A DNA stretch of 64,000 bases, taken from contig OY997590.1 in the NCBI GenBank assembly GCA_963921825.1, forward strand, positions 58,456,012-58,520,011, given 5' to 3'. This DNA is from Erodium maritimum. Its lineage: Eukaryota > Streptophyta > Magnoliopsida > Geraniales > Geraniaceae. The notes under the pieces were generated by a model. It searched no databases. It was not told the DNA's origin and worked only from the letters and a program-made list of their open reading frames with translations. The position numbers and the translations under genes were made by a program. Position 1 is the stretch's first letter; every line of letters begins with the position of its first letter. This document shows, in pieces, positions 1 through 11,174 of this stretch.

Positions 1-285
1 TTTCCGGGACCATTGTTGACAATGTCGAGTAATTGGGAAGTTTGGGAGTGATCGACAATGTCGGGGTTGCTTTTGGGCATCAAACTTATTAAAATTCAGC
101 TTTTCCTGCGAACTTAAAAAGTGTTTCAATCTGTGATAATTGTAGACCGTGTCGCCGACCGTGGAAAGAGGACGCTAAGCGGGTAATCTGGAGCATTGCC
201 GGAGCGCGAGTATCGGGTTTGACACGCTTCAAGAGGTAGGGAAAAGTAGCCGGATCTCAGCCTTGACTAATGAAAGTTAACAGTA

Positions 286-450
286 GAAATGCATGTGACA
301 CCTAGTGGTGTCGTAGGATCAGTGAACGTATCGAACAATAGAAATGCATGAGACACTTAGTGGTGTCATAGGATAAGTGAACGTATCGAACATTAGAAAT
401 ACGTGTGGCATTTGGTTGTGCCCGTAGGTTGATTGAATTGTTTGTGTTTG
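286..450 (+). repeat. 55-bp subrepeats in A 5' LTR
   Basis: Three units start at 286, 341 and 396, each opening with GAAAT and with divergence increasing toward the right. The first unit contains a small inverted repeat, GACACC/GGTGTC around TAGT. The same unit is found reversed and more often repeated in the LTRs of element G (54050-54345 and 60690-61045), which shows A and G are one family. Confidence 0.85.
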
Positions 451-600
451 TGGGTGGCCATGAGTGCCTGTGGGGAGTTGGACCCGTATTGGTTGACTGA
501 CTTGCCGAGTGGTAGTTAGTCGTGTTGTCGTATTCTTCTTTCTATTTGCGAGATATTGTGTGTCATTTGGTTGTGACTGTGATTGTTCTGGTGATGACTG

Positions 601-960
601 TTGAGATATGTCTGATGGGTGTGTCGTACCCTCCGGAGCGCGGTCGATAAAGAGCAGAGGGTTGGGGTCCCCGTCAGGTGTGTCGCACCTTCCGGCGCGT
701 GATCGGTAAAGTGCTGAGGTTAGAGCTGTGCCCGAGGGGTGTGTCGTACCCTCCAATGCGTGGTCGGTAAAGAGCAGAGGGTTGTGGTCCCCGTCAGGTC
801 TGTCGCACGTTCCGGCGCTTGATTGGTAAAGTGCTGAGGCTGGATTTATGCCCGAGGGGTGTGTCGTACCCTCCGGTGCGCGGTCGGTAAAGAGCAGAGG
901 GCTGTGGTCCCCGTTAGGTGTGTCACACCTTCCGGCGCGTGATCGGTAAAGTGCCGAGGC
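601..960 (+). repeat. 120-bp tandem array in A 5' LTR
   Basis: Three units have GTGTCGTACC at 621, 741 and 861, an exact 120-bp period. Each unit is made of two similar halves of about 60 bp that share a GTGTCG-ACC-TCCGG-GCG core. The array is longer in the 3' LTR (50208-50860) and is also present in element G. A proline- and threonine-rich reading frame on the minus strand (319-756) is a by-product of the repeat. Confidence 0.88.
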
Positions 961-1489
961 TTGTGGTTGTGGTTTGCGTGACTTTGATCACTTTGGTGTT
1001 GTGTTCTTCGAGGTCTTCTTTACTGTGTCGGGTCTACACTACGGGTACGGGTGTTTAGATGGTTGGGGAAAGTAACAGTTTTCGTGTGACAGTCGGGTTA
1101 TTTGAGTTTGGGGATAGTAGTCCCCGGTGTTTGTTTGTTATTGTTGTTTCCGGCATTTCTGCTAGTATGCCGTAGTCAGTCTGGTATCCGTGGTGGTGAG
1201 CGAACGCTCACCCCTAGCTGCTTTTCCTACAGGTACTGGTCGCGAGACGGACTAGGGGAACTCTCAAAGCTTGAAGAGCTGGGAGCGGGAGTCCGGGTTT
1301 TTGGGAGTTTAGCGACGTACGTTTTGGTTTTTGTCCGCTTTTTTTGGACTTATTTTCAGTTGTAAAATATTATTTTGATTAACTAAAAGTGGTGTTTTAA
1401 AGCGGTTTATCAAAATGTTTGAAAATTATTTTATTGTTTCACCGTTCGCGTTCCGGGTTCGGTCCTGCCGAATTCGGGGCGTGACAGTT

Positions 1490-1501
1490 TGGTATCAGAG
1501 C
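1490..1501 (+). other. Primer-binding site of A (initiator Met-tRNA)
   Basis: TGGTATCAGAGC is the usual plant initiator Met-tRNA complement. It lies 3 nt after the LTR end and fixes the + orientation of element A. Confidence 0.93.
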
Positions 1502-2219
1502 TCGAGGTTTCACCCCTCGGACTGTACGTCAATTAGGTTGGGAGAGTTGAGTCATTAAAAGTCCCGTCGTGTTTTGGTTGCGCAAGTCGGAAACCGAGTA
1601 TAGACCCGTAGTGACATGAGTCTTGTTTGTTGTTGTGTGTATGTGTAGTATTGTTATTACTGGCATAATGATTGTGTGCTGCTGCGTGAAACATTTTTAA
1701 GCGGTCGCGACTCGACTCAGGGGGGCCCCTGTGGTCGAACGTGACGATGCTGATATCAACTAGGTACGATTTAGTTCGTGAACGCCTGGACCGGGTTGTA
1801 ACTACGTGATGTCAAAAATGAGATTTTATGATGAAAAGGAGAAAAAAATTTTTTTAAAAATTTGGTTAGCCCTGTGGGTTGCGTTTTGAAATTGGTTGGC
1901 CTTGTGGGCTTGTAATTGAGGTTGGGTGACTTGAAATTGTCTGTGAATTGTTGTGCATTTGTGTGTTGATCCTTTTTGATCTTGCGTGCTTTGTGTGCGT
2001 TGATATTGCGTGACTTGGTTCACGTTTGTGTGGGTTATTTGAGGTCTCCCGGGTGTGTTTTGGTAATTGAGGTATTGATAGCGTAAGCAGTGTGGCGTTT
2101 TGGTATCGGGTTTTGATATAGACGTAGGATGTGTGAACGCTAGTGTATTGGGCTCGTCGTCGTTGTATAAGTTTGCAAACTAAGAGTTTGCGTGTATCCG
2201 TGCAGAGGATACCTACTAC
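1502..2219 (+). other. Untranslated leader of A
   Basis: This is the non-coding stretch between the primer site and the gag start. It contains an A/T-rich patch near 1840-1860 and GT-rich repeats (1860-2030). The same leader occurs reversed in element G (57937-58645). The short block just before the gag start (about 2183-2215) also turns up out of place within G. No gene is seen. Confidence 0.75.
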
Positions 2220-3400
2220 ATGGCACCACGTGGCAGGAGAGGACGATCAGCTGGGCCACCGGGACGAACGCCCGCCGTCGAACCCATTGAGTCCACGGGA
2301 GCCCGTGGTATTCCTTTTTGGGAAGACTGGAGGGGCGACACAAAACCATTTGGGGTCCCGTCAAGCGTCCCGCTGGTCGCAGACCCGTCCACTGCGGCCG
2401 CTCTGGGCGAGCTGACCCGGACGGTGCAGAGCTTGGTGTCCGGAGACAGTGTCTGCTGCTGCTGCAGTCGATCCAGCGAGGCCCGTTCAGGCCGAAGGCC
2501 ATACGGCCAGGACCCTGCTGGATTTCCTGAAGCTGGGCATACCTACATTCATCGGGGTACCGAATCCCGACATAACCGAGAGATGGCTGGAGCAGGTCAC
2601 TCAGGACCTGGACACGTCATGCATAGAGGACGGTCACACGAGGGTGTCCTTTGCAGCTCATCAGCTGAGGGACAATGCATACCTCTGGTGGGGGCGCGTA
2701 CGAGACAGAGTCGGGGACGACTACAGTACCTTCGAGACGGTCTTCCTAGAGCAGTATGTCCCCGAGTCGGCCAGGGCAGATCGACATCAGCAGTTCCTGG
2801 AACTGCAACAGGACGGGGCGTCAGTGGCAGAGTATGAAGCCAGATTCACTTCCCTGACCCGATTTGCACCAGAAATGGTGACGACCGAGTTGAACCGGTG
2901 CGGACGGTTCGAGACGGGGCTGAGGCCGACGATTCGGGATCGAGTCCTGGCCTTGAGGATTCGGGTGTATGCAGAGCTAGTGGACACGACAGCGGTAGTG
3001 GAGCGGGATCTCCGAGAGGCAACAAGGACCCGTGAGGTTCGGCAGCGGCCGACCAGTGTTACGGGACCGTACGAGTCCTGAGATTTGAGGAGGTAGAGGA
3101 CTGCGAGGTTCTTTCGGCCACAGTTCAGCCGGGCGGATTGAGGCGGATGGGGTCAGTGGCATCGGTAGGGCCAGTCGCCTCAGAGCGGGTGCCGGTATGT
3201 TTTACATGCGGGCAGTCGGGCCATCTGCGACGGTAGTGTCCGACAAGCGGAAGGCCCGCGCCGCTACTAGTGATCAGCCAGACAGGGAAGGCACGGGGCC
3301 GAGGGCCGACGATTTCAGGTGTTACCGGTGCGGCTGGGTTGGGCACTCAGCTGCAAGGTGCCCTGATCTGGTTGGGGAAGCGTCAACGCAGCGACCATAG
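2220..3400 (+). pseudogene. gag: A gag (capsid and two zinc knuckles), frameshifted
   Basis: Gag would form the virus-like particle and bind element RNA. The ATG at 2220 opens a frame that carries the N-terminus. Near 2440 the frame shifts to one running to a stop at 3081, which holds the capsid core (WWGRVRD near 2690, then EYEARF and LTRFAP). Two CCHC knuckles follow in further frames: C-F-T-C...H...C at 3198-3239, interrupted by a TAG at 3234-3236, and C-Y-R-C...H...C at 3320-3361. Capsid motifs match Del/Tekay-type chromoviruses. At least two frameshifts and one stop make it non-functional. Confidence 0.88.
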
Positions 3401-3634
3401 CAGTCACATACAGTGCAGTCACCCAGGGGTCGCCAGCGTCAGAGTCAGCCGTCGAGGTTCTCGCAGCCGTCCACGAGCGCGCCAGTTCCGAGACAGCAAC
3501 AGAGGTCCGTATAGCCAACAGTCGGTGCGCCAGGTCAGAGGCAGCAGGCGTCACAGGGAAGAGTGTATGCAGTTACCGACTCCCGAGCCCCAGGATCCGC
3601 TACCTACCATGAGACCATTTAGGGTACGTGTTTA

Positions 3635-5584
3635 TTGTATTACTTGTGGGCGTTATTTTTATTTGATACCGGGGCGTCGCACTCGTTTATTTTGTCGAGT
3701 TGTGCTGAGAGGTTGGGGCTGAGTTTAGAGCCGTTGAGTCCACCCCTATCTCTAGACATGCCAGTTGGGGGTGATGTGATGTTGACTAGGGTCTGTCGTG
3801 CCTGCGAAATTAGAGTCGCAGACTGTCCTTACCCTAGTGACCTTCTCGTGCTAGGAATGACGACCTTTGATGTAATCCTGGGAATGGATTGGTTGGCGAA
3901 GTACCGAGCCAATATCGACTGCTATAGGCGACGAGTGACGGTGTCAGCAGGCAACACGAAGGTTTCGTGTATTCTGGGCAGTAAGAGCGGGGTTCTCCTT
4001 TCGGCCTTGTCCGCAGTGGAGGAAGTGTCGGCCGTGCAGAGCCGAGAGTTACCGCGAGTGGTGTGCGAGTTCCCCGAGGTCTTTCCTGAGGAGTTAAGTG
4101 GGTTACCACCAGTTCGTGAGGTGGAGTTCGGGATTGACCTGATGCTGGGAATGGCAGCGATATCGATAACGCCTTACAGGTTCGCGCCGACAGAGTTGAC
4201 CGAGCTGAAGCGTCAGCTCGAGGTGCTTCGGGAGAAGGGGTTTATCCGTCCGAGCACATCGACGTGGGGAGCACCAGCACTCTTCGTGAAGAATAAGAGA
4301 GGAGAGCTTCGGATGTGTATAGACTACCGAAAGCTGAACCGGGTTACGGTGAAGAACCGATACCCGATGCCGAGAATTGACGACTTGTTCGACCAGTTGA
4401 GAGGGTCGACATGCTTCTCGAAGATTGATCTGCGATCCGGATATTACCAATTGCGAGTCCGAGAGGAGGACGTTGCAAAGACTGCATCCCGGACACGCTA
4501 TGGGCATTACGAGTTCTTGCTGATGCCATTTGGACTAACGAACACACCTGCAGCGTTCATGGATCTGATGAACAGTATATTCCGGCCGTTATTAGATCAG
4601 TTTGTGGTGGTGTTTGTAGAGGACATCTTGATCTACTCGCAGAACGAGGCGGCACATGAGGAGCATCTGAGGGTTGTTCTGACCCTGCTGCGCACACATC
4701 AGCTATATGCCAACCTGGAGAAGTGCGAGTTTTGGCTTGTTGAGGTGAAATTCCTCGGTCACATTGTATCACGTGACGGTATACTGGTTGATCCGGCGAA
4801 GATCGATGCGGTTTCGGAGTGGGCGCGGCCCACAAGCGTCTTCGAGATCCGCTACTTCTTGGGGTTGGCAGGATATTATCGACGGTTCGTCCAGGACTTT
4901 GCGCGGCTAGCCACGCCTATGACTCTTTTGACGCGCAAGGGAGTCGGGTTTGTGTGGACAGAGGATTGTGAACGTGCGTTCACGGAGCTGAAGAATCGTC
5001 TGACTACCGCTCCAGTATTGATAGTGCCAGAGCGAGGGGTCGGGTATGAGGTCTACTGTGACGCGTCCGGGGAAGCACTGGGATGTGTACTGATGCAGTT
5101 GGGTAGAGTTGTTGCTTATGGCTCCAGGTAGTTGAAGACACACGAGCACAACTATCCTACCCATGACTTGGAACTAGCAGCAGTCGTGTTCGCGCTAAAG
5201 GGCTGGCGGTATTATCTGTACGGCGAGCAATTTCAGGTGTTCTCGGATCACAAGAGCCTCAAGTACGTCTTTTCCCAACGAGACCTGAACATGCGCCAGC
5301 GACGATGGATGGAGCTACTTGAGGAGTACGACTTTGAGCTACACTACCATCCGGGTAAGGCGAAGGTGGTTGCTGACGCCCTGAGTAGGAAGTCGGTTCC
5401 GAGCCTTGCTAGCATATCAGTCCGAGAGTGGGACATGATGGGGGAACTGGGCACGTTCGGGCTTGATCTAGAGGAGGTTACTGGTGGCGTGGCCATGTGC
5501 TCATTGGTGGCTCAGCCCTTACTACTTGCCCGAGTGATGGAGGCACAGTCGGAGGATGTCGAGACGTCAGAGATCCGAGAGAGG
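3635..5584 (+). pseudogene. pol: A pol: protease, reverse transcriptase, RNase H
   Basis: One frame carries protease, RT and RNase H. The protease has an intact DTGASHSF active site with Asp at 3665. RT motifs run from RFAPTEL (about 4180) through [11 protein letters not shown] to the catalytic box at about 4613-4624. There the sequence reads FVED where chromoviruses have (F/Y)(I/V)DD, so the first catalytic Asp is Glu (codon 4619-4621). RNase H starts at [10 protein letters not shown]. It is broken by one in-frame TAG at 5129-5131, where relatives have Gln, consistent with a C-to-T change, and then continues through HDLELAAVV and [11 protein letters not shown]. The frame ends where Copia element C is inserted. 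Confidence 0.92.
5580..5584 (+). repeat. Target-site duplication of C, left copy (AGAGG)
   Basis: AGAGG precedes the LTR start TGTTGGG at 5585. It is repeated at 21005-21009, immediately after the LTR end ACTAACA. Removing 5585-21009 restores a continuous A sequence. Confidence 0.93.
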
Positions 5585-5959
5585 TGTTGGGTCTCGAGGC
5601 AGGGTTGGAGATGAACCAACTCGCAGCGGAAAATCAATAAAAACCAAGAGACGATTAAAACCATGAAACAACTAACAAAGAATGGATTCACAAGAGAAAA
5701 ATTCAGCACTATCTCTTACCAAAACAAGAACACCGGGTAACGAATGATTGGCTTGAGTCTCCAAGACGCCTACGTATCCACATGGGAATCAAAGCCACGT
5801 AGTTCTTCTCTTTGAGGACTCAAGAACACAAAAATGGAGGAGGAAACTAGCCAAACCCGAAATGGCCATGGAAGAGGGAGAGAAAATGTGTTTCCTATTC
5901 TTGTCTTGTGTTTGTTATGTTGAAAAAAGATGAATTAAACATAACAAAACCCATACTTG
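5585..5959 (-). mobile_element. C 3' LTR, surviving outer piece
   Basis: This piece shares the diagnostic variants of C's other LTR (19509-19883), for example GGCAGGG, AATCAATAAAAACC and a GATGAATTAAAC stretch. It differs at those sites from the adjoining D LTR. It stops at CCATACTTG, where D begins. Confidence 0.9.
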
Positions 5960-7647
5960 TGTTGGGTCTCGAGGTAGGGTTGGAGATGAACCAACTCGCA
6001 GCGGAAAATCAAGGAAAACCAAGAGACGATTAAAACCATGAAACAACTAACAAAGAATGGATTCACAAGAGAAAAATTCAGCACTAGTTCTTACCAAAAC
6101 AAGAACACCGGGTAACGAATGATTGGCTTGAGTCTCCAAGACGCCTACGTATCCACATGGGAATCAAAGCCACGTAGTTCTTCTCTTTGAGGACTCAAGA
6201 ACACAAACATGGAGGTGGAAACTAGCCAAACCCGAAATGGTCATGGAAGAGGGAGAGAAAATGTGTTTCCTATTCTTGTCTTGTGTTTGTTATGTTGAAA
6301 AAAGATGACTTAAACATAACAAAACCCATACTTGTCCAACTAAAGGCATGGTACAAGTATGGTGTCAAGTAAGGTGTAAATAGGACAAAGTATGGCAAGA
6401 CAAGATTGGGTTAGGTGGTGAATCACCAACACCTTAATCCTTGTCTTGCTTACTTAGTACTAATTAATCAAGACTTGATTAATTAGTTCCATGGGCCTTG
6501 GTTGCATGGGCCTTTCATGGGCCTCTTGGAACATGGCCCGTGGCCATTTCCAAAGAGGTCCCGTGATTCGCTCATCGCCTCCATGCCTTCCATACCGGAA
6601 ATGTCCAACATTATCCGACGCGATCAATCCCAAGACTCCAAGCCTTGTCTCGATCCGTAAAGTCCTATTCACTTACGGGCGCATGACCCAAAACCCAGTT
6701 TTGGTCATGTCCCGAGACAACTCCCTTTTGGCCATTCTCCATAAATTTGTCAATGAGTTTCATCCTCCGGTGTGACCCTTAGGTTTATGCATGTCAATAG
6801 ATCAACGTAAAATCCCATTTTACTTGATCCTATTTAAGTGGCAACTAACGAGACTTTAGTATTGCCTGACACTACATAACGAATCGACCCTGTCGATTCT
6901 AACCTTTCCGTCGTCCCTGTCATTATCCTTTTATCTCCGATATCCTGATTGAGATAAGGCATAGAGCCGTCATCCTTATTATTCTCAATCACCGTTCCTT
7001 GATATGTGAGATGACTGAAGATATGATACCCAGTATCATGTGCATGGCCATGCTATTCTTCCAGTCACTCTCGATCAAGCGGCCGAGAACCGATATCTTT
7101 CCCATACCTTAGTATGAGGGATAAATCCCTTAGCCGTCTTTCGTGTCACTCATGTAGCCCGTCCCCAAGCCAATCCTGACCGTTATGGAAGCCCTGTTAC
7201 GGACAACGTTAGGCTCAGGTCAAACTCAGTTGTTGACTACATAGTGATCACAAAGACTCCTTGGTCTAAGGATACATGACAAGCTACAACACTGAATATG
7301 TTCATGACTTAATCTATGGCACATATTCAGGGCGGGTCGTCCAATATCATGTCCCACATGATATCTATGATCAGACTCCGGAATCTCATTCCAATGACTA
7401 ACAGAACGTAAGCCATAAAGAGCCATCTTTCATACTAGTCGCTTCTAGTGAAGCTTTGTTGACTAGGGACCCATCGAGTGTGATCTATCTCGATCTATGG
7501 TTCTATTCGCATGGTGGGCATAGATCAGAGCACACATCGATATATTACTCCAACACATAAGTAATATAAAGCCGCTTTAATTTTATTGCTAACGATGATA
7601 TATACATTTGGACATTTAGGATTGAACTACGGGCACTAAGACTAACA
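5960..7647 (-). mobile_element. D 3' LTR
   Basis: This full-length 1,688-bp LTR reads on the element strand from TGTTAGTC to ACCCAACA. It is followed on the body side by a purine-rich tract (7648-7663, complement GGGCAAGTGGGAGAT). Several open frames on both strands (6460-6672, 6491-6775, 7226-7426) recur in every LTR copy and show no protein domain. Confidence 0.93.
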
Positions 7648-7798
7648 ATCTCCCACTTGCCCTAGTTCCAATCTAAACTCCAATATGTCCCCATCGACTT
7701 TACATGTCTAACATGTTCAGGCAGTGACACTGCCTTAGTCAAAGGGTTGGCTATGTTATCATCTGTTGCAATATCGGTTATCTTCACTTCACCTCAGT

Positions 7799-8110
7799 TC
7801 AGTATTTATCTGATGAGGTGGATACGCCGCAGTACATGTTTGGATTTGTTATGCGATCTAGGCTTTTAGCTTGCGCAATGGCCCTTGTGTTGTCGTAAAA
7901 TGGATTCACCGGACTGGATGGGTTTTTAATTACACCCAGCCCTGCCATGAATTTCCAAATCCACATAGCCTCCTTAGCTGCCTCTGCAGCATCCATGTAC
8001 TTGGCCTCTGTCGTAGATTCGGCAATGGTATCTTGCTTTACGCTTTCCCAGCTAAAGCTCTGCCATTCAGCGTAAACACATATCCTGATTGACTTCTAAA
8101 GTCATCTGGA
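7799..8110 (-). pseudogene. D RNase H remnant
   Basis: The minus-strand frame contains a degraded Copia RNase H. It shows EWQSFSWESVKQ-like sequence, then TTEAKYMDAAEAAKEA, and SCDN/FYDN-AIAQAKS where Copia elements have a conserved DN-AI-A block. The first part of the domain is missing or out of frame. Here and in the other copies about 25 residues between the RT thumb and RNase H are deleted. Confidence 0.8.
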
Positions 8111-8234
8111 TTTGTCTTGGAAAACTAGCGTCTACTCATCCTTCGACGACTAGTTCAGCATCATCTTTCCCCCGGGTTAGAATGATGTCTACTGGTACAA
8201 CATAAGGCTTACGAGATGTCTGGTCTCATACATG

Positions 8235-9222
8235 TCATGGCATATATGATCGATCCTGCCCCCAGGCGCATAGGATTCTCATCATCCTTTTCAGCTCATC
8301 AGGTGTCTTAGGACACTGAGTCTTGCTGAGATGAATGCCATGACTAGTGGGTAAGAGTCCTTTCTTTGAATCGAGCATTAAGAACCTACTCAATGCCTTG
8401 TTCACATAGGTTCCCTGACTTAAATCCAAGACCCTCTTGGTGCGATCTCTACATATCTTAATCCTTAAGATATGAGAAGCATCGCCTAAGTCCTTTATTG
8501 AAAAACACTTCCTCAACCAAGCTTTAGTCTCGTGCAAGGTTGGGATGTCGTTTTCAATGAGAACCAGAAAGGTAATATTGCTCCCACTAGCCTTCTTATA
8601 AACGCAAGATTCATCCTCGTTCTTGATTAAGCCAAATCCAATTACAGCTTCATCAAAACGAAGGATCCAACTCCGAGAAGTTCGTTTCAATCCATAAATG
8701 GATTTCAACAACTTATAAATCTTTCCTTTATTCTTCGGATCGTCAAAACCTTTGGGCCGAGACATACAAACGTACTCAGTCAAATTTCCATTTAGGAAAG
8801 CGGTTTTGACATCCACTTGCCATATCTCGTAATTATGATACGCAGTTATGTCAAGAAGAATTTGGATCGATTTTGACCATAGCCACTAAGGAGAAGGTTT
8901 CCTCATAGTCAATCCATTGGATCTGCCTATAACCTTTCGCCACCAGTTGAGCTTTGTAGGTCAGAGGGTTGCCGTCCATGTCCATCTTCACCTTGAAGAT
9001 CCATTTGCATCCTATGGTCCTCACACCATTGATGGGATCAACCGGTTCCCAGACTCGGTTGTCCGACATGGATTGCATTTCCTCCCTCATGGCTCCCAGC
9101 CATAACTCAGAGTTGGGCCCATCCACGACTTCCTGAAAGGTGGCTGGATCATCGTGATCCACCATGACTTCATTGTCACCTCCGGATACCATATCTTGGA
9201 GGTGGAAGATTGACCCTTTCAA
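8235..9222 (-). pseudogene. pol: D reverse transcriptase, catalytic box deleted
   Basis: Two minus-strand frames (9222-8851 and 8816-8235) cover the Copia RT. The first carries AMREEMQSM, WEPVDP and GCKWIFKVK. The second carries MDVKTAFLNG, YGLKRTSRSW and CVYKKASGS. After FLVL the sequence goes straight to IENDIP, where Copia elements read YVDD followed by several residues. The catalytic motif is therefore missing through an in-frame deletion. A frameshift or stop separates the two frames. The protein cannot copy DNA. Confidence 0.9.
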
Positions 9223-9310
9223 ATCGACTTGGACCTTCCGGAATTGTAACAGGAATTGGTTTTCACTCTACGACAATCTCTGGCTCCTTTCTACTGGGTT
9301 GTCAATTGGT

Positions 9311-10545
9311 TTAGACAGATCTGTACCATCCTGAATTTCTTCGAGATGCACAGTCCTCCCAATGACGTCTTTTGAAACAAAACTTCTTTTCCATAAAGAC
9401 CCCACCCCAAGCGACGAACACCATGTTCTCACTGGGATTGTAGAAATAGTATCCCCTTGTTGCTTTGGGATACCACACGAAGGTGCATATCTCAGATCTT
9501 GGTTCGAGCTTAGTCGAAACCAAATGTTTCACATAAGCCTCGCAACCACAAATCTTTAGGAAGGACAAAGCGGGCATCATCCCGTACCATTTTTAAAATG
9601 GTGTCCCTTCCACACCATTCGTCGAAGCCCGATTCACTATGAATGCGGTCGTCTCTAGAGCAAAACCCCTAAAGAGATTGGGAGATCAGTCCAACTAATC
9701 ATGGAACAGACCATTGTCTAACAATGTCCGATTTCTCCGTTTGGCTACACCTTTCAACTACAGTGACCTAGGAGGAGTCCATTCCAAAAGGATCCCATTC
9801 TCTTTTAGATGATCTAATAACTCTGTGGTCAAGTATTTTCCACCTCGATCCAATCGAAGTGCCTTAATACCTTTGTCGAGCTGGTTTTCTACTATAGTCT
9901 TAAACTCTTTGAATTTATCAAAAGTTTCAGACTTATGTCTCACCGAATAGACATAACCATATTTACTGTAATCATCAGTAAATGTGATAAAGTAGCTAAA
10001 ACCCCTCCTGGCAAGTGAACTTATTGGTCTACACACATTCGAGTGTATCAGCCCCAATAATTCACCCGCCCTTTCATCGCGATCGATAAAGGGCACTTTA
10101 GTCATTTTCCCATCAAACAAACCTTGCACCTATCGATCGAATGGAATTCGAATGAACCTGAAAGCCCGCACTTCTGAAGTGCTGATAGGCGCTTCTTGTT
10201 TATGCGACCCAAATGACAGTGCCATAACAGAGTTAGGTTTAAATCGCTGGATTTAGACCTCTTGGTATTAACGTAATATATAGAACTTGAGGCATTGTTA
10301 CCCATATCTAATATGTACAATCCTCCAACCATGTCAGTACTGGTATAAAACATATCATTGCATAGAACATTGAAAACTCCATTTCCAATATTAACATTAT
10401 ATCCTTCCTTGTCAAACACGGATACAGATATAATATTCCTACTAAAAGTAGGTATGCAATATACATTATACAATACTAAGACAAGACCATTTGGCAAAGC
10501 AAGACTCATGGATCCTACAGCAGTTTCCACAACTCTGAGGTCCAC
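9311..10545 (-). pseudogene. D integrase (GAG-pre-integrase, core, C-terminus), broken
   Basis: The frame 10545-10102 contains the zinc-binding region (LLWHCHLG, then CKVCLMGK). The frame 10129-9758 contains the core (FSYFITFTDDYSKYGYVY and ALRLDRGGKYLT). 9580-9311 holds the region that follows, with LKICGCEAYVKHL. Between 9580 and 9758 the core is deleted and out of frame, so the last catalytic Glu region is not recognisable. Codons match the other three copies closely. Confidence 0.86.
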
Positions 10546-11174
10546 TTCGTGCTTTTCAAACCTCTCCTACTTTCACCCACCATATATTAGTGCATGTGTG
10601 AGATTCAGTCCTGGTATCTAATACCCATGAATCTTTGGAAGTAGAGAGATGTAGCTCTATATAGTTAATACCGGATGAAGGCACGGTCCCACCGCCCTTC
10701 CTTAGATCATCCAGGTTCCCTGATGAAGGCGAAGTCTTACTGCCTTTCTTCAGATCATCCAGGCTATTTGATGAAGGCGCAGTCCCACTGCCCTTCTTCA
10801 GATCCGCCGTGAACTTCCTGTAATCCCGGTTCCACTGACCAGGCTGTTGGCAGTAGAAGCAGACATTCTCAGGTGTCTCATCTTTCCTGCCAAGTGCGCA
10901 TGGACCCCGCCCTTGCCACTTTTAATTCCCTTGTTGACCATCAGAATATCCTTGGATCCTAGATCCCTGATATATTCTTCTCAGCAGTTATTGACACTTC
11001 ATTTAACTCTGATATGGTCTTAGAGACAGCCTTGTCAAGGACATATTCTTTGCGTTCAAACTTGAGGATCATCCTCAAAATTCTGTACAAGTCCAAATAG
11101 TTTGTCCCATTTAGCTTGACCCTGTCAAAAATGGTTTTTAATGACAAACTATTAATGTTCGCTGAATTTGCCAT
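10546..11174 (-). pseudogene. gag: D gag and protease remnant
   Basis: The gag N-terminus (MANSANINSLSLKTI, from 11174) stops after about 71 codons. Most of the capsid is missing: the sequence passes almost directly to the zinc-knuckle region near 10800-10870. There the knuckle reads C-F-Y-C-Q-Q-P-G-Q...Y, lacking both the His and the last Cys. Downstream is a protease remnant near 10600-10640 around SWVLDT. Compared with the other copies D has extra point changes. Confidence 0.8.

Larger units (their letters stand above)
1..1486 (+). mobile_element. Gypsy element A, 5' LTR (right-hand part)
   Basis: This segment aligns with A's 3' LTR from about 23524 onward. Position 1 is therefore roughly LTR position 1,101, and the first 1.1 kb lies upstream of the window. 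The LTR ends in GGGGCGTGACA at 1486 and is followed directly by a primer-binding site. It holds two tandem arrays, of 55 bp and 120 bp. The open frame at 1102-1365 is inside the LTR and shows no recognisable protein domain. The boundary at 1486 is supported by the matching end of the 3' LTR at 51371. Confidence 0.93.

Noticed and set aside
319..756. 145-residue Pro/Thr-rich frame, and similar frames at 50290-50499, 50589-50798 and 53407-53775
   Set aside because: These are by-products of the 120-bp LTR arrays, whose unit is a multiple of three. They are not genes.
1490..1501. tRNA-like sequences (TGGTATCAGAGC and the tRNA-Asp end at 40328-40345)
   Set aside because: They match only the 3' end of the tRNA and sit beside LTR edges, so they are primer-binding sites, not tRNA genes.
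6460..6775. Overlapping 70- and 94-residue frames that recur many times on both strands
   Set aside because: They lie inside every Copia LTR, and the copies are alike because the LTRs are. The sequences show no domain and the same stretch is open on both strands.
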